Shown: piece by piece, positions 50,473-59,600 of the stretch
How positions within the stretch are numbered: the first letter of the stretch is position 1
Layout: each line of letters starts with the position of its first letter
Virus record (IMG/VR): IMGVR_UViG_3300037516_000306
Span: 49,563-113,562 of that record
DNA from: a virus
Reading direction: 5' to 3' (one strand)
Length of the DNA: 64,000 nt
Translations under genes and position numbers: made by a program
Notes under the pieces: generated by a model
Seen by the model: only the letters and a program-made list of their open reading frames with translations
What the model was told of the DNA's origin: nothing
The model's database searches: none

Positions 50473-52149
50473 TTATGGTGTTACTCCTTGAAAATACGTA
50501 AATATTGTATTAACGCCTGGTACTATCGTTGTGGTGCTAGTAGTTGGAGGGAAAAGTGTAGTAGTTGATGTAGTTACTGCAGGATCATCAAAACATCCTA
50601 ACCATATTGGTCCACCGTTTCCACAATTTGTACCTGATAATGTCACTTGAGTATAGTCAGATGGAGCAGTTATAACAAACTCTCCACTTCCTCCACCATA
50701 GAATTGACCATCAACTGTAAATAATTCATTTCCAATAATGTTTACAAAACAACTTGTATTTGCTGTAATAGTTGGTGTACCACCATTTGTTGTAAATCTA
50801 AAATCATCATTTCCATCTAACACACCAAATCTAAATGCAACGTTATTAACTGGAACTGGGAACGTTAATGTATAATCAAATGCTGGAGTGTCTAATGTAC
50901 AACTTCCTGTATTTCCACCAGCAACCATAGTAGGTGTACTTCCTATAGAAACTCCACTACAAGAATAAGTTTCATTAGCATATCCTGCAGGTCTAGTACC
51001 TTGAAAAATAACACTACTAGCTTGAACAGTCATTCCTGAATAAGTAAAATTAACTGGACCAATATATGGACCATTAAGAGTTGTTCTTAATTCTGGTAAT
51101 GATGTAGGTGTACAATTAGGAGCAAACCCTTCGAAGTCTATATTTGCACAACCTCTTGATGACCAGAAAGTTTGTGTATCAGAATATCCTAAATTACTTT
51201 GTAATAAACTAATACCATATGTTGAACTTTGAGCAACTTCATATATATCAGAAGTTTCTGGATTAACTAAATATGCAATTCCGTTCCATCCAAATAAATC
51301 AAATGCTTTTCTTCCAGTATAACCAGGGGTGAAATCAATTGTATTTTGTATACGAATTGCACCTATCATCGGTTGCCAATAAACAGCATTAATAGGATTA
51401 GGTAATCCTGCATATTGTCTAATGAAATTACCAACATTAACATTATTAGTTACGAAATTCTGTCTAGCACTAAGTATAACATTTCCTGAATTTGTATAAA
51501 TAATACCTGTAATTTGTGAATCTGCACCAAAATCATTACCAAGAGTTAAACTTCTACTAGCTATTGCATTATCACGTATAATTTCAACAGAAGGACTACT
51601 TATATCCCAATAACCAACTCTTATTAGAGAAGCAGTAATGAAATTATCTCCTAATAATATAGTGGTATCATCTATAGCAGCAATTACACTTGGAGTACTT
51701 TCACTAGCACCAAAGCTATTAACACGAATATTTCTAACAAAGGTAAGACCTAATGTATCTTGCATTATATCCCACTCCTTAATTGTATTTGCTCCATCAC
51801 CAATCCACAATTTATTATTTGTGGAAGCTTGCATTGTAATTCCTGTAGGTGTAGCAAAGTCATTTGGTACTGATATACTAACTGTTGTATTTGATACAAC
51901 ATCATAAACATCTATTGAACCAACTGTATCTATATCTCTAGACCAGACACAAGGTGATGCGCTTGGGAAAGCCAATGTAGTTGTAGTAGTAGTAGTAGAT
52001 GAAGTAGATGTGGTACTACTAGATGTTGTACTAGTGGTAGATCCACAACCTCCACTTCTAATACAGATTAGTTCTTCTAATTGCTTAGAGATCTGCCAAA
52101 GAAGATTGGTTCTTGTACTTCCACCTATTTGTCTACTTGGTATAGCCAT
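50473..52149 (-). CDS. Modular virion protein: MAIPSRQIG anchor, Ser/Thr linker, beta domains
   Basis: 558 residues. N-terminal anchor MAIPSRQIGGSTRTNLLWQI (shared with 54002 and 54344), then GGCGSTTSTTSSSTTSTSST, a long Ser/Thr linker. The rest is beta-rich and may form a propeller and a lectin-like domain: six or so strands with TPTITANTSCFVNIIGNELF-type segments. Second Thr tract before the C-terminus. Looks like a surface or fibre protein. No signal peptide. Confidence 0.65.
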   Translation of the reverse strand: MAIPSRQIGGSTRTNLLWQISKQLEELICIRSGGCGSTTSTTSSSTTSTSSTTTTTTTLAFPSASPCVWSRDIDTVGSIDVYDVVSNTTVSISVPNDFATPTGITMQASTNNKLWIGDGANTIKEWDIMQDTLGLTFVRNIRVNSFGASESTPSVIAAIDDTTILLGDNFITASLIRVGYWDISSPSVEIIRDNAIASRSLTLGNDFGADSQITGIIYTNSGNVILSARQNFVTNNVNVGNFIRQYAGLPNPINAVYWQPMIGAIRIQNTIDFTPGYTGRKAFDLFGWNGIAYLVNPETSDIYEVAQSSTYGISLLQSNLGYSDTQTFWSSRGCANIDFEGFAPNCTPTSLPELRTTLNGPYIGPVNFTYSGMTVQASSVIFQGTRPAGYANETYSCSGVSIGSTPTMVAGGNTGSCTLDTPAFDYTLTFPVPVNNVAFRFGVLDGNDDFRFTTNGGTPTITANTSCFVNIIGNELFTVDGQFYGGGSGEFVITAPSDYTQVTLSGTNCGNGGPIWLGCFDDPAVTTSTTTLFPPTTSTTTIVPGVNTIFTYFQGVTP

Positions 52150-52159
52150 TATTAATATT

Positions 52160-52954
52160 TTAAATGTCTTTTATAAATCGAATTGATAGTCCATACCCAT
52201 TGTATCCATTAACTTTAAGTAAATCGGAACGATTGGTATTTAATGAGTAAATATAAGAATCTCCTTGACCAAATGGAGTAGGATCTAAAGGATTATCTGG
52301 TGTATTAGTAGTTGCACTCCAGTATTGTCCTATTACATTAATCAACTCAAAATTTATCCATCCAGGTGCTGGAATAGTTTGCCAATAATAATCTTTTCTA
52401 CCACCAGGAATACCTGAAAAACCACTAGTATTTGTACCATTTATAAAAGGAACAAAAGGTACAGTATTAGTTGACCAATAACCTGTATTATCTGTTAAAT
52501 TTCCTGTCATTCTCATAGGAAGTCCAGCTATAGCCATACCACCTAAACATTCAGCTAATGCTTCCCAATCATCATTAGTTGGAACACGATATCCTTCAGG
52601 TGCAAGACCTCTTGGATCAGTTACAGCATAGTGATTATATAGTTTACCATATATAGGACCATTAGCAGGATCGTTATTATAATAGCACCAAGCACCTGTT
52701 CTTAAATAAGCCCAAGCTGCAGGATCTGTTACTTGTGGAATAGGATCTCCATTTCTATATGTTGTACCATCAAAGTTTTCAAATGTCCAGTTCTCCATAC
52801 AAAACGTTGAAGGTTGAGGACATAAATTATCACAGCATAAGTCATAAGGTATTTGTTCCCAAACTCCTACTTTAGGAGATTGTTTTTGAAGAACAAGGCT
52901 TCCTGCTACTGCTTTATTATTTGCATAGCGGACATATGCTTTTAAATTTCCCAT
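52160..52954 (-). CDS. FISUMP-domain protein on an anchor module
   Basis: 264 residues. Anchor MGNLKAYVRYANNKAVAGSL then KVGVWEQIPYDLCC, followed by the FISUMP (C-type-lectin-like) pattern: GKLYNHYAVTDPRGLAPEGY, RVPTNDDWEALAECLGG, then FINGTNTSGFSGIPGGRKDY, IGQYWSATTN and a final SIRFIKD. Such domains bind ligands on surfaces and in some elements are targets of diversity-generating retroelements, but no reverse transcriptase is seen here. Likely a receptor-binding fibre tip. Confidence 0.72.
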   Translation of the reverse strand: MGNLKAYVRYANNKAVAGSLVLQKQSPKVGVWEQIPYDLCCDNLCPQPSTFCMENWTFENFDGTTYRNGDPIPQVTDPAAWAYLRTGAWCYYNNDPANGPIYGKLYNHYAVTDPRGLAPEGYRVPTNDDWEALAECLGGMAIAGLPMRMTGNLTDNTGYWSTNTVPFVPFINGTNTSGFSGIPGGRKDYYWQTIPAPGWINFELINVIGQYWSATTNTPDNPLDPTPFGQGDSYIYSLNTNRSDLLKVNGYNGYGLSIRFIKDI

Positions 52955-53970
52955 TAATAGTCTAATTTATATTTGTCTTTTATTTCTTTTAGCTTAGTAG
53001 CATAAAAAGATGTGCAATATTTCTTTGATTCTTCATGATCAATGATCATTTCTAAGTTAGGATCTTTTGTAGGATCAGTTCCCATGTGATACTTCCCTTT
53101 ATAGAAAGCTGGGTAACCATTTCCTGTTTCAGAAACTATTCCTGCATTATGAAAGATTGTATGTGTATCAAGTTTTGTGATAGGATCTGTAGCCCATGCA
53201 AAAGCCATTTCAGGAACCACCTTTGTTTCTTGGTCTCTCAACCAAATGTTCCAAAGAACAGCCCACATATCAGCACACCAGCTTTGGTATCCAGCATTTT
53301 CATCTTTAAAGTATTCTCTATTCACTGTTTGTAAATAGCTTCTTATAAGAATGCAATCATTCATCACCTTACTCCAGAAGTCACCATCTACATTCTTTAA
53401 TAGATATTGTGCTCCTCCTGAATGATCATTATTAGCTTCGCAAACTTCTCTGCTTATTCCTACAACACTTGCAATTTCTGCAAGGATGTCTCTGTTTTTA
53501 TATTCTTCCAGTTTCTCTGGTAAGACTTGATTAATTTTACTATCAAAATACTTAGCGTTTATATAACTATTTGTATCTGATAGATAGTTAACATCATCTT
53601 CCAAAAATTGATCCACATTGAAATCTTTCATAAAAAGAATATCTGAATCACAATAGAAGATTGCTTTCTCACTTAGCTCTGGGTGTTTCTTGAAGTGTTT
53701 CCAAAGAACATAAGGTCTAAGTACAGGAATATAAATTCCTAACAATCGATTTAAATCATCCTCATCCTCGTAGTAATGAAACTCACCTTCTGGATATAGG
53801 TCTTCTATCTGTTTCCATTTATTTCTATTCTCTCTTCCTTTAGGAGTGAATATCAAATTGATTGCTTTATCAGAATGTCCTATTTCTTTTAGGCTTTCCA
53901 TCCAAAGGTTCACTTGCCATGTGTAATAAACGTCGCTAGGGCAAGCTTGTACAAATTTTAAATCTTTCAT
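52954..53970 (-). CDS. Glycosyltransferase in the late operon
   Basis: 338 residues from ATG 53970; the longer frame begins upstream without a good start. A DxD-type metal motif is in FYCDSDILFMKDFNVDQFLE, with upstream LRPYVLWKHFKKH and a GT-A-like core. Embedded among Thr-rich virion proteins, so it may add sugar to them during assembly. Family of GT not determined. Confidence 0.65.
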   Translation of the reverse strand: MKDLKFVQACPSDVYYTWQVNLWMESLKEIGHSDKAINLIFTPKGRENRNKWKQIEDLYPEGEFHYYEDEDDLNRLLGIYIPVLRPYVLWKHFKKHPELSEKAIFYCDSDILFMKDFNVDQFLEDDVNYLSDTNSYINAKYFDSKINQVLPEKLEEYKNRDILAEIASVVGISREVCEANNDHSGGAQYLLKNVDGDFWSKVMNDCILIRSYLQTVNREYFKDENAGYQSWCADMWAVLWNIWLRDQETKVVPEMAFAWATDPITKLDTHTIFHNAGIVSETGNGYPAFYKGKYHMGTDPTKDPNLEMIIDHEESKKYCTSFYATKLKEIKDKYKLDY

Positions 53971-54001
53971 AATGTAGTTGGTTTTAATTTTGATTTTATT
54001 A

Positions 54002-54331
54002 TTATAGACAAGGTCCATCTAGTATCAATGTTCCTAATGAAACAATAGGAACAGTTGAAGAACAAAAAACGCTAGGTTGGAATTCAGCTGGTAGAGTTTG
54101 TATTGTAGGTATATACACTTCACATTCAGTATATTCTAAAGTTACTATAGTAGATGGGTCAATAAGACTAATATCATAAATCCATCGATCACAAGTAGCT
54201 ATAGTGGTAGTAGTTGTTGTTGTACCACATCCACCAGCAGTTACACAAGTTAAATGTTGTAACTGTTTAGATATTTGCCAAAGCAAGTTAGCTCTTCCAC
54301 TCCATCCAATCTGTCTACTAGGTATTGCCAT
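54002..54331 (-). CDS. Anchor protein with Thr tract and small beta domain
   Basis: 109 residues. MAIPSRQIGWSGRANLLWQI then SKQLQHLTCVTAGGCGTTTT is the same anchor as in 50473-52149 and 54344-54484; the tail is beta-rich with several Cys. Probably a virion decoration protein. Confidence 0.62.
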   Translation of the reverse strand: MAIPSRQIGWSGRANLLWQISKQLQHLTCVTAGGCGTTTTTTTIATCDRWIYDISLIDPSTIVTLEYTECEVYIPTIQTLPAEFQPSVFCSSTVPIVSLGTLILDGPCL

Positions 54332-54343
54332 TTCTTTAAATAA

Positions 54344-54484
54344 TTATGGAGTTGTAGTAGTTGTAGTGGTAGTAGAATTTAAACTCTTAGCAGTTACATT
54401 AATAAGTAACTCTAATTGTTTAGAGATTTGCCACAACAGATTTTCTTCTGTTCCCCAGCCTATCTGTCTTGATGGTATAGCCAT
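54344..54484 (-). CDS. Shortest MAIPSRQIG anchor protein
   Basis: 46 residues from ATG 54484: MAIPSRQIGWGTEENLLWQI then SKQLELLINVTAKSLNST and a run of eight or so Thr ending in Pro. Just anchor plus stalk, no cargo domain. It overlaps nothing and starts the run of anchor genes. Confidence 0.62.
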   Translation of the reverse strand: MAIPSRQIGWGTEENLLWQISKQLELLINVTAKSLNSTTTTTTTTP

Positions 54485-54590
54485 GACTTTAAATTTTATT
54501 TATTATACAAAAATAAGTATTTTTTTACTATAAGTAAGTATTTTTCACCAAATTAAAATAACAAAAATAGTTAGAACGAGTCTAACTAAA

Positions 54591-54740
54591 TTAATTATTT
54601 ATGTCTAATGTTATTGTAAGTATTCCTAAATACAATATATATGTGTTGTAATTATATACTTCATCAGCATGTAGAATATCCCATCCTACAGCAAATCTAT
54701 CGTGAGGCCAATAGAGAGCGAATGTTAATTCCCAATCCAT
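54591..54740 (-). CDS. Small late protein with aromatic core
   Basis: 49 residues from ATG 54740: MDWELTFALYWPHDRFAVGW, then DILHADEVYNYNTYILYLGI. A similar short W-x-x-T-x-x-L-Y-W-P-H-D motif occurs in other phages of Bacteroidota as far as I recall. One-base overlap with the preceding stop. Function unknown. Confidence 0.6.
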   Translation of the reverse strand: MDWELTFALYWPHDRFAVGWDILHADEVYNYNTYILYLGILTITLDINN

Positions 54741-54874
54741 TACCCCTGTCCTTTATAAAGCTTCTTGTAATTCTTAGAAGTTTTAAGTTTAGATGTTCTA
54801 GTTTTAGCGTGCACACCTGGTCTGCTCACTTTAATTTTAATGCGTTTTTCTGAAGTGTTGGTTTGTTTTGCCAT
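54740..54874 (-). CDS. Very small basic late protein
   Basis: 44 residues from ATG 54874: MAKQTNTSEKRIKIKVSRPG, ending KKLYKGQG. Lys/Arg-rich; may bind DNA. Starts just after the outer-spanin-like gene. Confidence 0.55.
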   Translation of the reverse strand: MAKQTNTSEKRIKIKVSRPGVHAKTRTSKLKTSKNYKKLYKGQG

Positions 54875-54875
54875 G

Positions 54876-55352
54876 TTAAAATAAGTTATATTCTAGAATG
54901 ATTCCATACCCTGGTAGGTTACTAGGTTGTACAAAGTATTGTGCTCCTATACTAAATCTTGTGAATTCAAACATTAAGTTTGTATATAACATAGGTTCTC
55001 TTAATGTGAACTGTGTTGATTGAACACCAACATATCCATGTATCTCAAAAGGTTTCTTACTCTTGATAATCTCCTTTTGTATATCAATCATGCCCTTCTG
55101 ATGGAATATGATAGAATCTTTTATATCTAGTTTGTTTTTGAATTCAATCTCTTTCTTCTGAAAGTTTTTGATTCTTATCTCTTGCTCTTTGAGAATATTC
55201 TTAGCAAAATCATAACGTACAAGATCAGAAACAACCTTCCTAGAAACAGTTTCACTAAGGGTAACGACAGAATCATTTTTCTGAGTAACGATCTGTGAAG
55301 TACTTTTGAAGCCCACTAACAGGCAAGCTATCAATAATCCTAATTTGTACAT
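54876..55352 (-). CDS. Secreted coiled-coil/beta protein; outer spanin-like partner
   Basis: 158 residues from ATG 55352. MYKLGLLIACLLVGFKSTSQ is a signal peptide, followed by a coiled coil (EQEIRIKNFQKKEIEFKNKL) and a beta-rich end (GYVGVQSTQFTLREPM, then LEYNLF), which looks like an outer-membrane-type strand set ending in Phe. Its first 80 bases overlap the inner-spanin-like gene, as in Rz/Rz1 pairs. It may connect cell wall or inner membrane to the outer membrane at lysis. Role is inferred from context. Confidence 0.58.
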   Translation of the reverse strand: MYKLGLLIACLLVGFKSTSQIVTQKNDSVVTLSETVSRKVVSDLVRYDFAKNILKEQEIRIKNFQKKEIEFKNKLDIKDSIIFHQKGMIDIQKEIIKSKKPFEIHGYVGVQSTQFTLREPMLYTNLMFEFTRFSIGAQYFVQPSNLPGYGIILEYNLF

Positions 55353-55605
55353 ATTCTTTTTGTTTAATGGTTTTAATTCTATTGACAATAACTGTGTCCA
55401 CTTTAGATAAGCTATCAATCACCTTAGCAGATTCAACGTCTTTCTTCTCAAGCTCAATCACTTTAACTTCTAAATATTTAGTTTGTTCAAGCAATGCATT
55501 ATTCTTTTCTTGAGATGCAGTGTAAGTGAATAACCACAACGCAGCAACAATTATTGCTAACCATTGTTTTTCAAGACTATCAAGTAACCTATTTAATAGT
55601 ATCAT
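55273..55605 (-). CDS. Inner-membrane coiled-coil protein; i-spanin-like
   Basis: 110 residues: N-terminal membrane anchor KQWLAIIVAALWLFTYTASQ, then a long charged coiled coil (LEVKVIELEKKDVESAKVID) in the periplasm. Overlaps the cell-wall enzyme candidate by four bases and the outer partner by 80 bases. The topology is that of an inner spanin. Confidence 0.6.
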   Translation of the reverse strand: MILLNRLLDSLEKQWLAIIVAALWLFTYTASQEKNNALLEQTKYLEVKVIELEKKDVESAKVIDSLSKVDTVIVNRIKTIKQKEYVQIRIIDSLPVSGLQKYFTDRYSEK

Positions 55606-55997
55606 TTGGTTATATTGATAAATATTTTCTCTTTCTTTTCTACCTTCTTCATTCTTGCAAACAAGCTAGCATATGTAACTCTTGAGCCACCAATAAAGTT
55701 TAATGACTTAGAACTTCCTACAAGTATACAGCCTTCTGTGTCACCAGATTTATTTCCTGGGTGAATTCTTACTCCTTCATAGTTAGGTACCTTAAGAAGT
55801 AGAGGCATGTATTTTTGGAAGCGATTTGAGAAGTTTATAATCACTTCATACTTTCCATAAGGAATAGCTGTAATAGCTTTTATTTTTACATCTCTTACTT
55901 TATCCTCTAATGTAAAACATACAAATTCTCCATCAATAGAAAGTTCTCCTATTGTAGAGTCATCTGTAAATATCTTTCTTTTTAATTCTAAGATCAT
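55602..55997 (-). CDS. DUF5675-type protein; lysin candidate
   Basis: 131 residues. LSIDGEFVCFTLEDKVRD and a late GVRIHPGNKSGDTEGCILVG match DUF5675, with a His and Cys pair (H-x-G-N ... G-C-I) similar to the L,D-transpeptidase-like active site. No signal peptide, so export would need a holin. It lies in a lysis-like cassette. Peptidoglycan cleavage is an inference. Confidence 0.6.
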   Translation of the reverse strand: MILELKRKIFTDDSTIGELSIDGEFVCFTLEDKVRDVKIKAITAIPYGKYEVIINFSNRFQKYMPLLLKVPNYEGVRIHPGNKSGDTEGCILVGSSKSLNFIGGSRVTYASLFARMKKVEKKEKIFINITK

Positions 55998-56197
55998 AAT
56001 ATACCTCCTTTAGCTTTCATTAATTTTTCTACAATAGTTGTTATTCCTTCTATAGTTATATATGCTGTTGCAATAATAACCCAATCAGATGATGTTAAAT
56101 TTCCAGAGAAAAGACCAACAGAACCTACAACAAATACAGTAAGCTTTCTGCTCACCCATTTGTTTAAATAAAAATCTATCTTCTCTTTTGTACTCAT
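55994..56197 (-). CDS. Holin-like small membrane protein
   Basis: 67 residues with one or two hydrophobic stretches (KLTVFVVGSVGLFSGNL and WVIIATAYITIEGITTIVEK) and a charged C-terminus. Overlaps the lysin candidate by four bases. Size and context fit a holin; sequence alone cannot prove it. Confidence 0.55.
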   Translation of the reverse strand: MSTKEKIDFYLNKWVSRKLTVFVVGSVGLFSGNLTSSDWVIIATAYITIEGITTIVEKLMKAKGGIL

Positions 56198-56514
56198 TAC
56201 TTAATATTTCTATATAGTGTAGATGCGTATTGTAATAAGACACCAAGTCCTATGATTATACCTACAGTCCAGGTAAATCTTTTCTTAAACTCTTCTTGTT
56301 TCTGAAGCTTACTTTCTAAATCTTTGATTCGTTCTTTAAGCTCAGCAATGTCTGCAACAAATCCACCAGTTTTTGTTAGTGCATTTCCTAATATTGCATC
56401 TACCACTTGCGTTAATTTGCTATCTATAGAAGTCATCTTCTCCTCTAGATCGTAAAGTCTTTGATCCATACTTTTTAATTCTCTTTCCACTTGTGATTCA
56501 AATGCGTTTTCCAT
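56197..56514 (-). CDS. Membrane-anchored coiled-coil protein in lysis cassette
   Basis: 105 residues: a long coiled coil (VERELKSMDQRLYDLEEKMT) and a C-terminal transmembrane segment (FTWTVGIIIGLGVLLQYAS). Comparable to XhlA-like holin partners. First gene of the leftward lysis operon. Confidence 0.58.
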   Translation of the reverse strand: MENAFESQVERELKSMDQRLYDLEEKMTSIDSKLTQVVDAILGNALTKTGGFVADIAELKERIKDLESKLQKQEEFKKRFTWTVGIIIGLGVLLQYASTLYRNIK

Positions 56515-56585
56515 AATAATTTTAAGGATATTTTTATAACATACAGGAAGTTTTAAAAATTCAATAGGGTATAACTATTTACGTA

Positions 56586-56606
56586 CAAATATAAAATTTA
56601 TATTTG
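56586..56606. promoter_or_regulatory. Palindrome with divergent TATATTTG boxes
   Basis: Ten-base arms around one central A; each arm ends in CAAATATA or TATATTTG. TATATTTG is thus present on both strands, 5 bases apart (minus-strand box at 56586-56593, plus-strand box at 56599-56606). No TTG at the right distance is seen on either side. It lies in the divergent space between the lysis operon (start 56514) and the giant transferase gene. Confidence 0.5.
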
Positions 56607-56673
56607 GAATAATGAAAGACTGAAAATATATTTCCAACATAATATAGCATAATATAAATATATTTTTTATACC

Positions 56674-56691
56674 TTTGATTTCAAAATCAAA
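56674..56691 (+). promoter_or_regulatory. Short inverted repeat just before the giant gene
   Basis: TTTGATTT and AAATCAAA separated by two bases; TACCTTTG (56670-56677), a -7-type box, overlaps the left arm. The start codon is only five bases further. Could control transcription or initiation of the giant glycosylation gene. Confidence 0.4.
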
Positions 56692-56695
56692 TACC

Positions 56696-59600
56696 ATGCC
56701 TTATAGTTTTACCTACTTCAAAGAAGAAGTAAAAGAATGGTTCGTACAAAACGTTCCAACTAGTAAAAGAATACTAGATGTAGGCCCAGGAATAGGGACC
56801 TATTCAAATCTATTGCGTTCATTAGGATATAGAATGGATGCTGTAGAAATCTATGAACCATACATAGATAAGTATGAACTCAGAGATAAATATGATAATG
56901 TCTTTATAGGAAGCATTATTACATTTGATATCAATGATTATGACTTCATTATTCTAGGAGATGTGTTAGAACATATTCCTACAAACTATGCAAAGGAGTT
57001 AATCAGAGATATTGTAACTGCTAAGAAAGAATGTTTGGTAGCTATACCATATGAAATGGAACAGGGAGAACATGAAGGTAATATTCATGAGACTCACTAC
57101 CAACCAGATCTTACACACGAAGTGATGTTCGAGAGATATCCTGATCTATCTTGTATATATAGAAATGAATACTATGGGTATTATACGTACACACATATAA
57201 AAGAGGAAAAAATGTACGTATTATATGCAACTGCATCTTATTATGATGTTGTATGTATGGCTGTAAAGAGTCTTAATAAGGTGAGTGATATTCCTGTGCT
57301 AGTGTATATGCTAGATGATTATAGAGAAGTGCCTGGTGCATACACTGTATGGTGGAAGTGTGATATTGAAGACTTACCCAAAGGAACTTACATAGATAGA
57401 AACAAGAGTGATGTATATAAGTTATTGATCCAAAGACCTCTTATAGTTAAAGATGCTCTTGAAAGATTTGCAAAGACTATTTGTTATGTAGATTCTGATT
57501 CTATAGCTACTAAGTATGTAGATAGAATATTCAACTACTATCCTAAAGATTCTAAGTATCCATATTTTACTGAAGGTATTTATGATTACTTACACAATAA
57601 TGGTAGAGGAGGAGCTGAGAGTGTACAAGATCTTTCTACAACATTAGAACATCCAGCATGTGAGTTGTTTGGTGTAAATCAATACATAAGAAATAGATAC
57701 AGACAAACTGGTTACTTTGTAGCTGGTCAAAACACTATACCATTCTTAGATGAGTGGAGCTGGATGTGTAATCACCCAGAGGTGTTAAAGAATCCTCAAT
57801 ACTATGCTCCCTATCACGAAGAGACAATAGTTAATGTTCTTCTATGGAAATATAAATGCTTAAAGGGTCTTCCTTATATATACACTAATGCTAGCTATGA
57901 TAAGTTAGATAGGATATATAATGAAGATAATTGGGGTAAACATGTAGAGTCTTGGTTTAAGTTACCAGAGACTGAACAAGATCTATTGTTCTTACATGGA
58001 GAGAAACATCCTGTTATAATGTCTAAAATGATATCTAAAATGTCTAAACGTTTGAGAATAATGTTTCTTGCTCCTCACCTGTCAACAGGCGGTATGCCTC
58101 AGTTTCTTCTTAAAAGGATAGAGACATTGAAGGATTATACAGACGTAGAAATCTTTGTTGTAGAATATCAATGCCATAGTTTAGACTTTGTTGTACAGAG
58201 AGATCAGATCATGGACATTGTACCTGTACATACATTATATGAAGATAAGATGGAACTGTTTACAATTATAGATCATTTTAAACCTGATGTTATCCATATA
58301 GATGAAATGTCTGAGAGACTTGATAGAGAGATGATCGTATCATTATACAATCATAACAGATCATATCGTATCATTGAAACTTGTCATGATGTATCTTTTG
58401 TACCAGAAACTAAGATGTTTACACCAGATGCTTATGCATTCTGTAGTTCTTATCATTTAGATACATTTGCTAACCTTGATGGATATAAACAAGTAGTTGA
58501 GTATCCTATAGATTATAATCCTATAAATGATATTCAGAAAGTTGGTGGACAGATAGCACTTGGAATGGATAGATCAAAGAAGCATGTTGTAAACATAGGA
58601 CTTTGGACTAGAGGAAAGAACCAGGGAGAAGGACTAGAAGTAGCTAGACAGATGCCAGATGTACATTTCCACTTTGTAGGTAACCAAGCTGGAAACTTCA
58701 AAGACTATTGGGAACCACTAATGAAAGATGTTCCTGAGAATGTTACTATATGGGGAGAGAGAAATGATGCAGATGTATTTATGAAAGCTGCAGACTTGTT
58801 TATGTTTAACTCTACATGGGAATGTAATCCGCTAGTGTTAAGAGAAGCTATCAGCTATGGTAAACCTATACTAGCTAGAAACCTTCCTCAATATAAAGAC
58901 ATGTTCACTAAGTATATAACTAATCTAAATCCTATTATGATAGTACCACAGATAACAAGTATATTAGCAACTCCTGTAAATTATCCTATACCAATTGATA
59001 ATCCATCTATATTCTTTGCTAAGAATAACTTAAACTTGTATAAGCATGCAATGTCTGTTATTCCACACAAAAACATTGTAAATGATTATAATATCATACA
59101 GCACTTTGTAGGCCAACCATTCTTAGAAATAACTGGTACATCTACTAGTGACTTTCGTGTAGAGTTTTATGATGGTGAACAATTAGTTCATTCTGATGCT
59201 ATCAAATGTAACCACTGGATAAAACTTGCTAGAGAGTATTACACACAGTGGAGAACTGTTGTGTATAAAGATGGAGAAAAGGTGTATGATAAACTTCTAG
59301 ATCTAGAAGGTAAGAGAGTGTACATCGCTTTTGAGAGCTCTTCTTTAGGAGATACAATAGCTTGGATGCCATATGTATTAGACTTCAAAGTGAAGCATCG
59401 CTGTGATGTGATTGTAAGTACATTCAAGAACTTCTTATTTGAATCTGCATATCCAGAGCTTGAGTTTGTTGATCCAGGAACCAATGTAACTAATATATAT
59501 GCTATGTATAAGATTGGTTGGTTTTATAATGTAAACAGAGAACCAGAACTACCAAATACTATTCCTCTTCAGCAGACAGCTACAAACATTCTAGGTCTTC

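Noticed and set aside
52160-52954. Diversity-generating retroelement target
   Set aside because: The FISUMP domain is a typical target fold, but no reverse transcriptase, template repeat or accessory gene is visible in the window.
54344-54484. Microsatellite / non-coding repeat made of GTAGTTGTAGTGG units
   Set aside because: The repeats are in the Thr codons of a clear reading frame with a conserved anchor.
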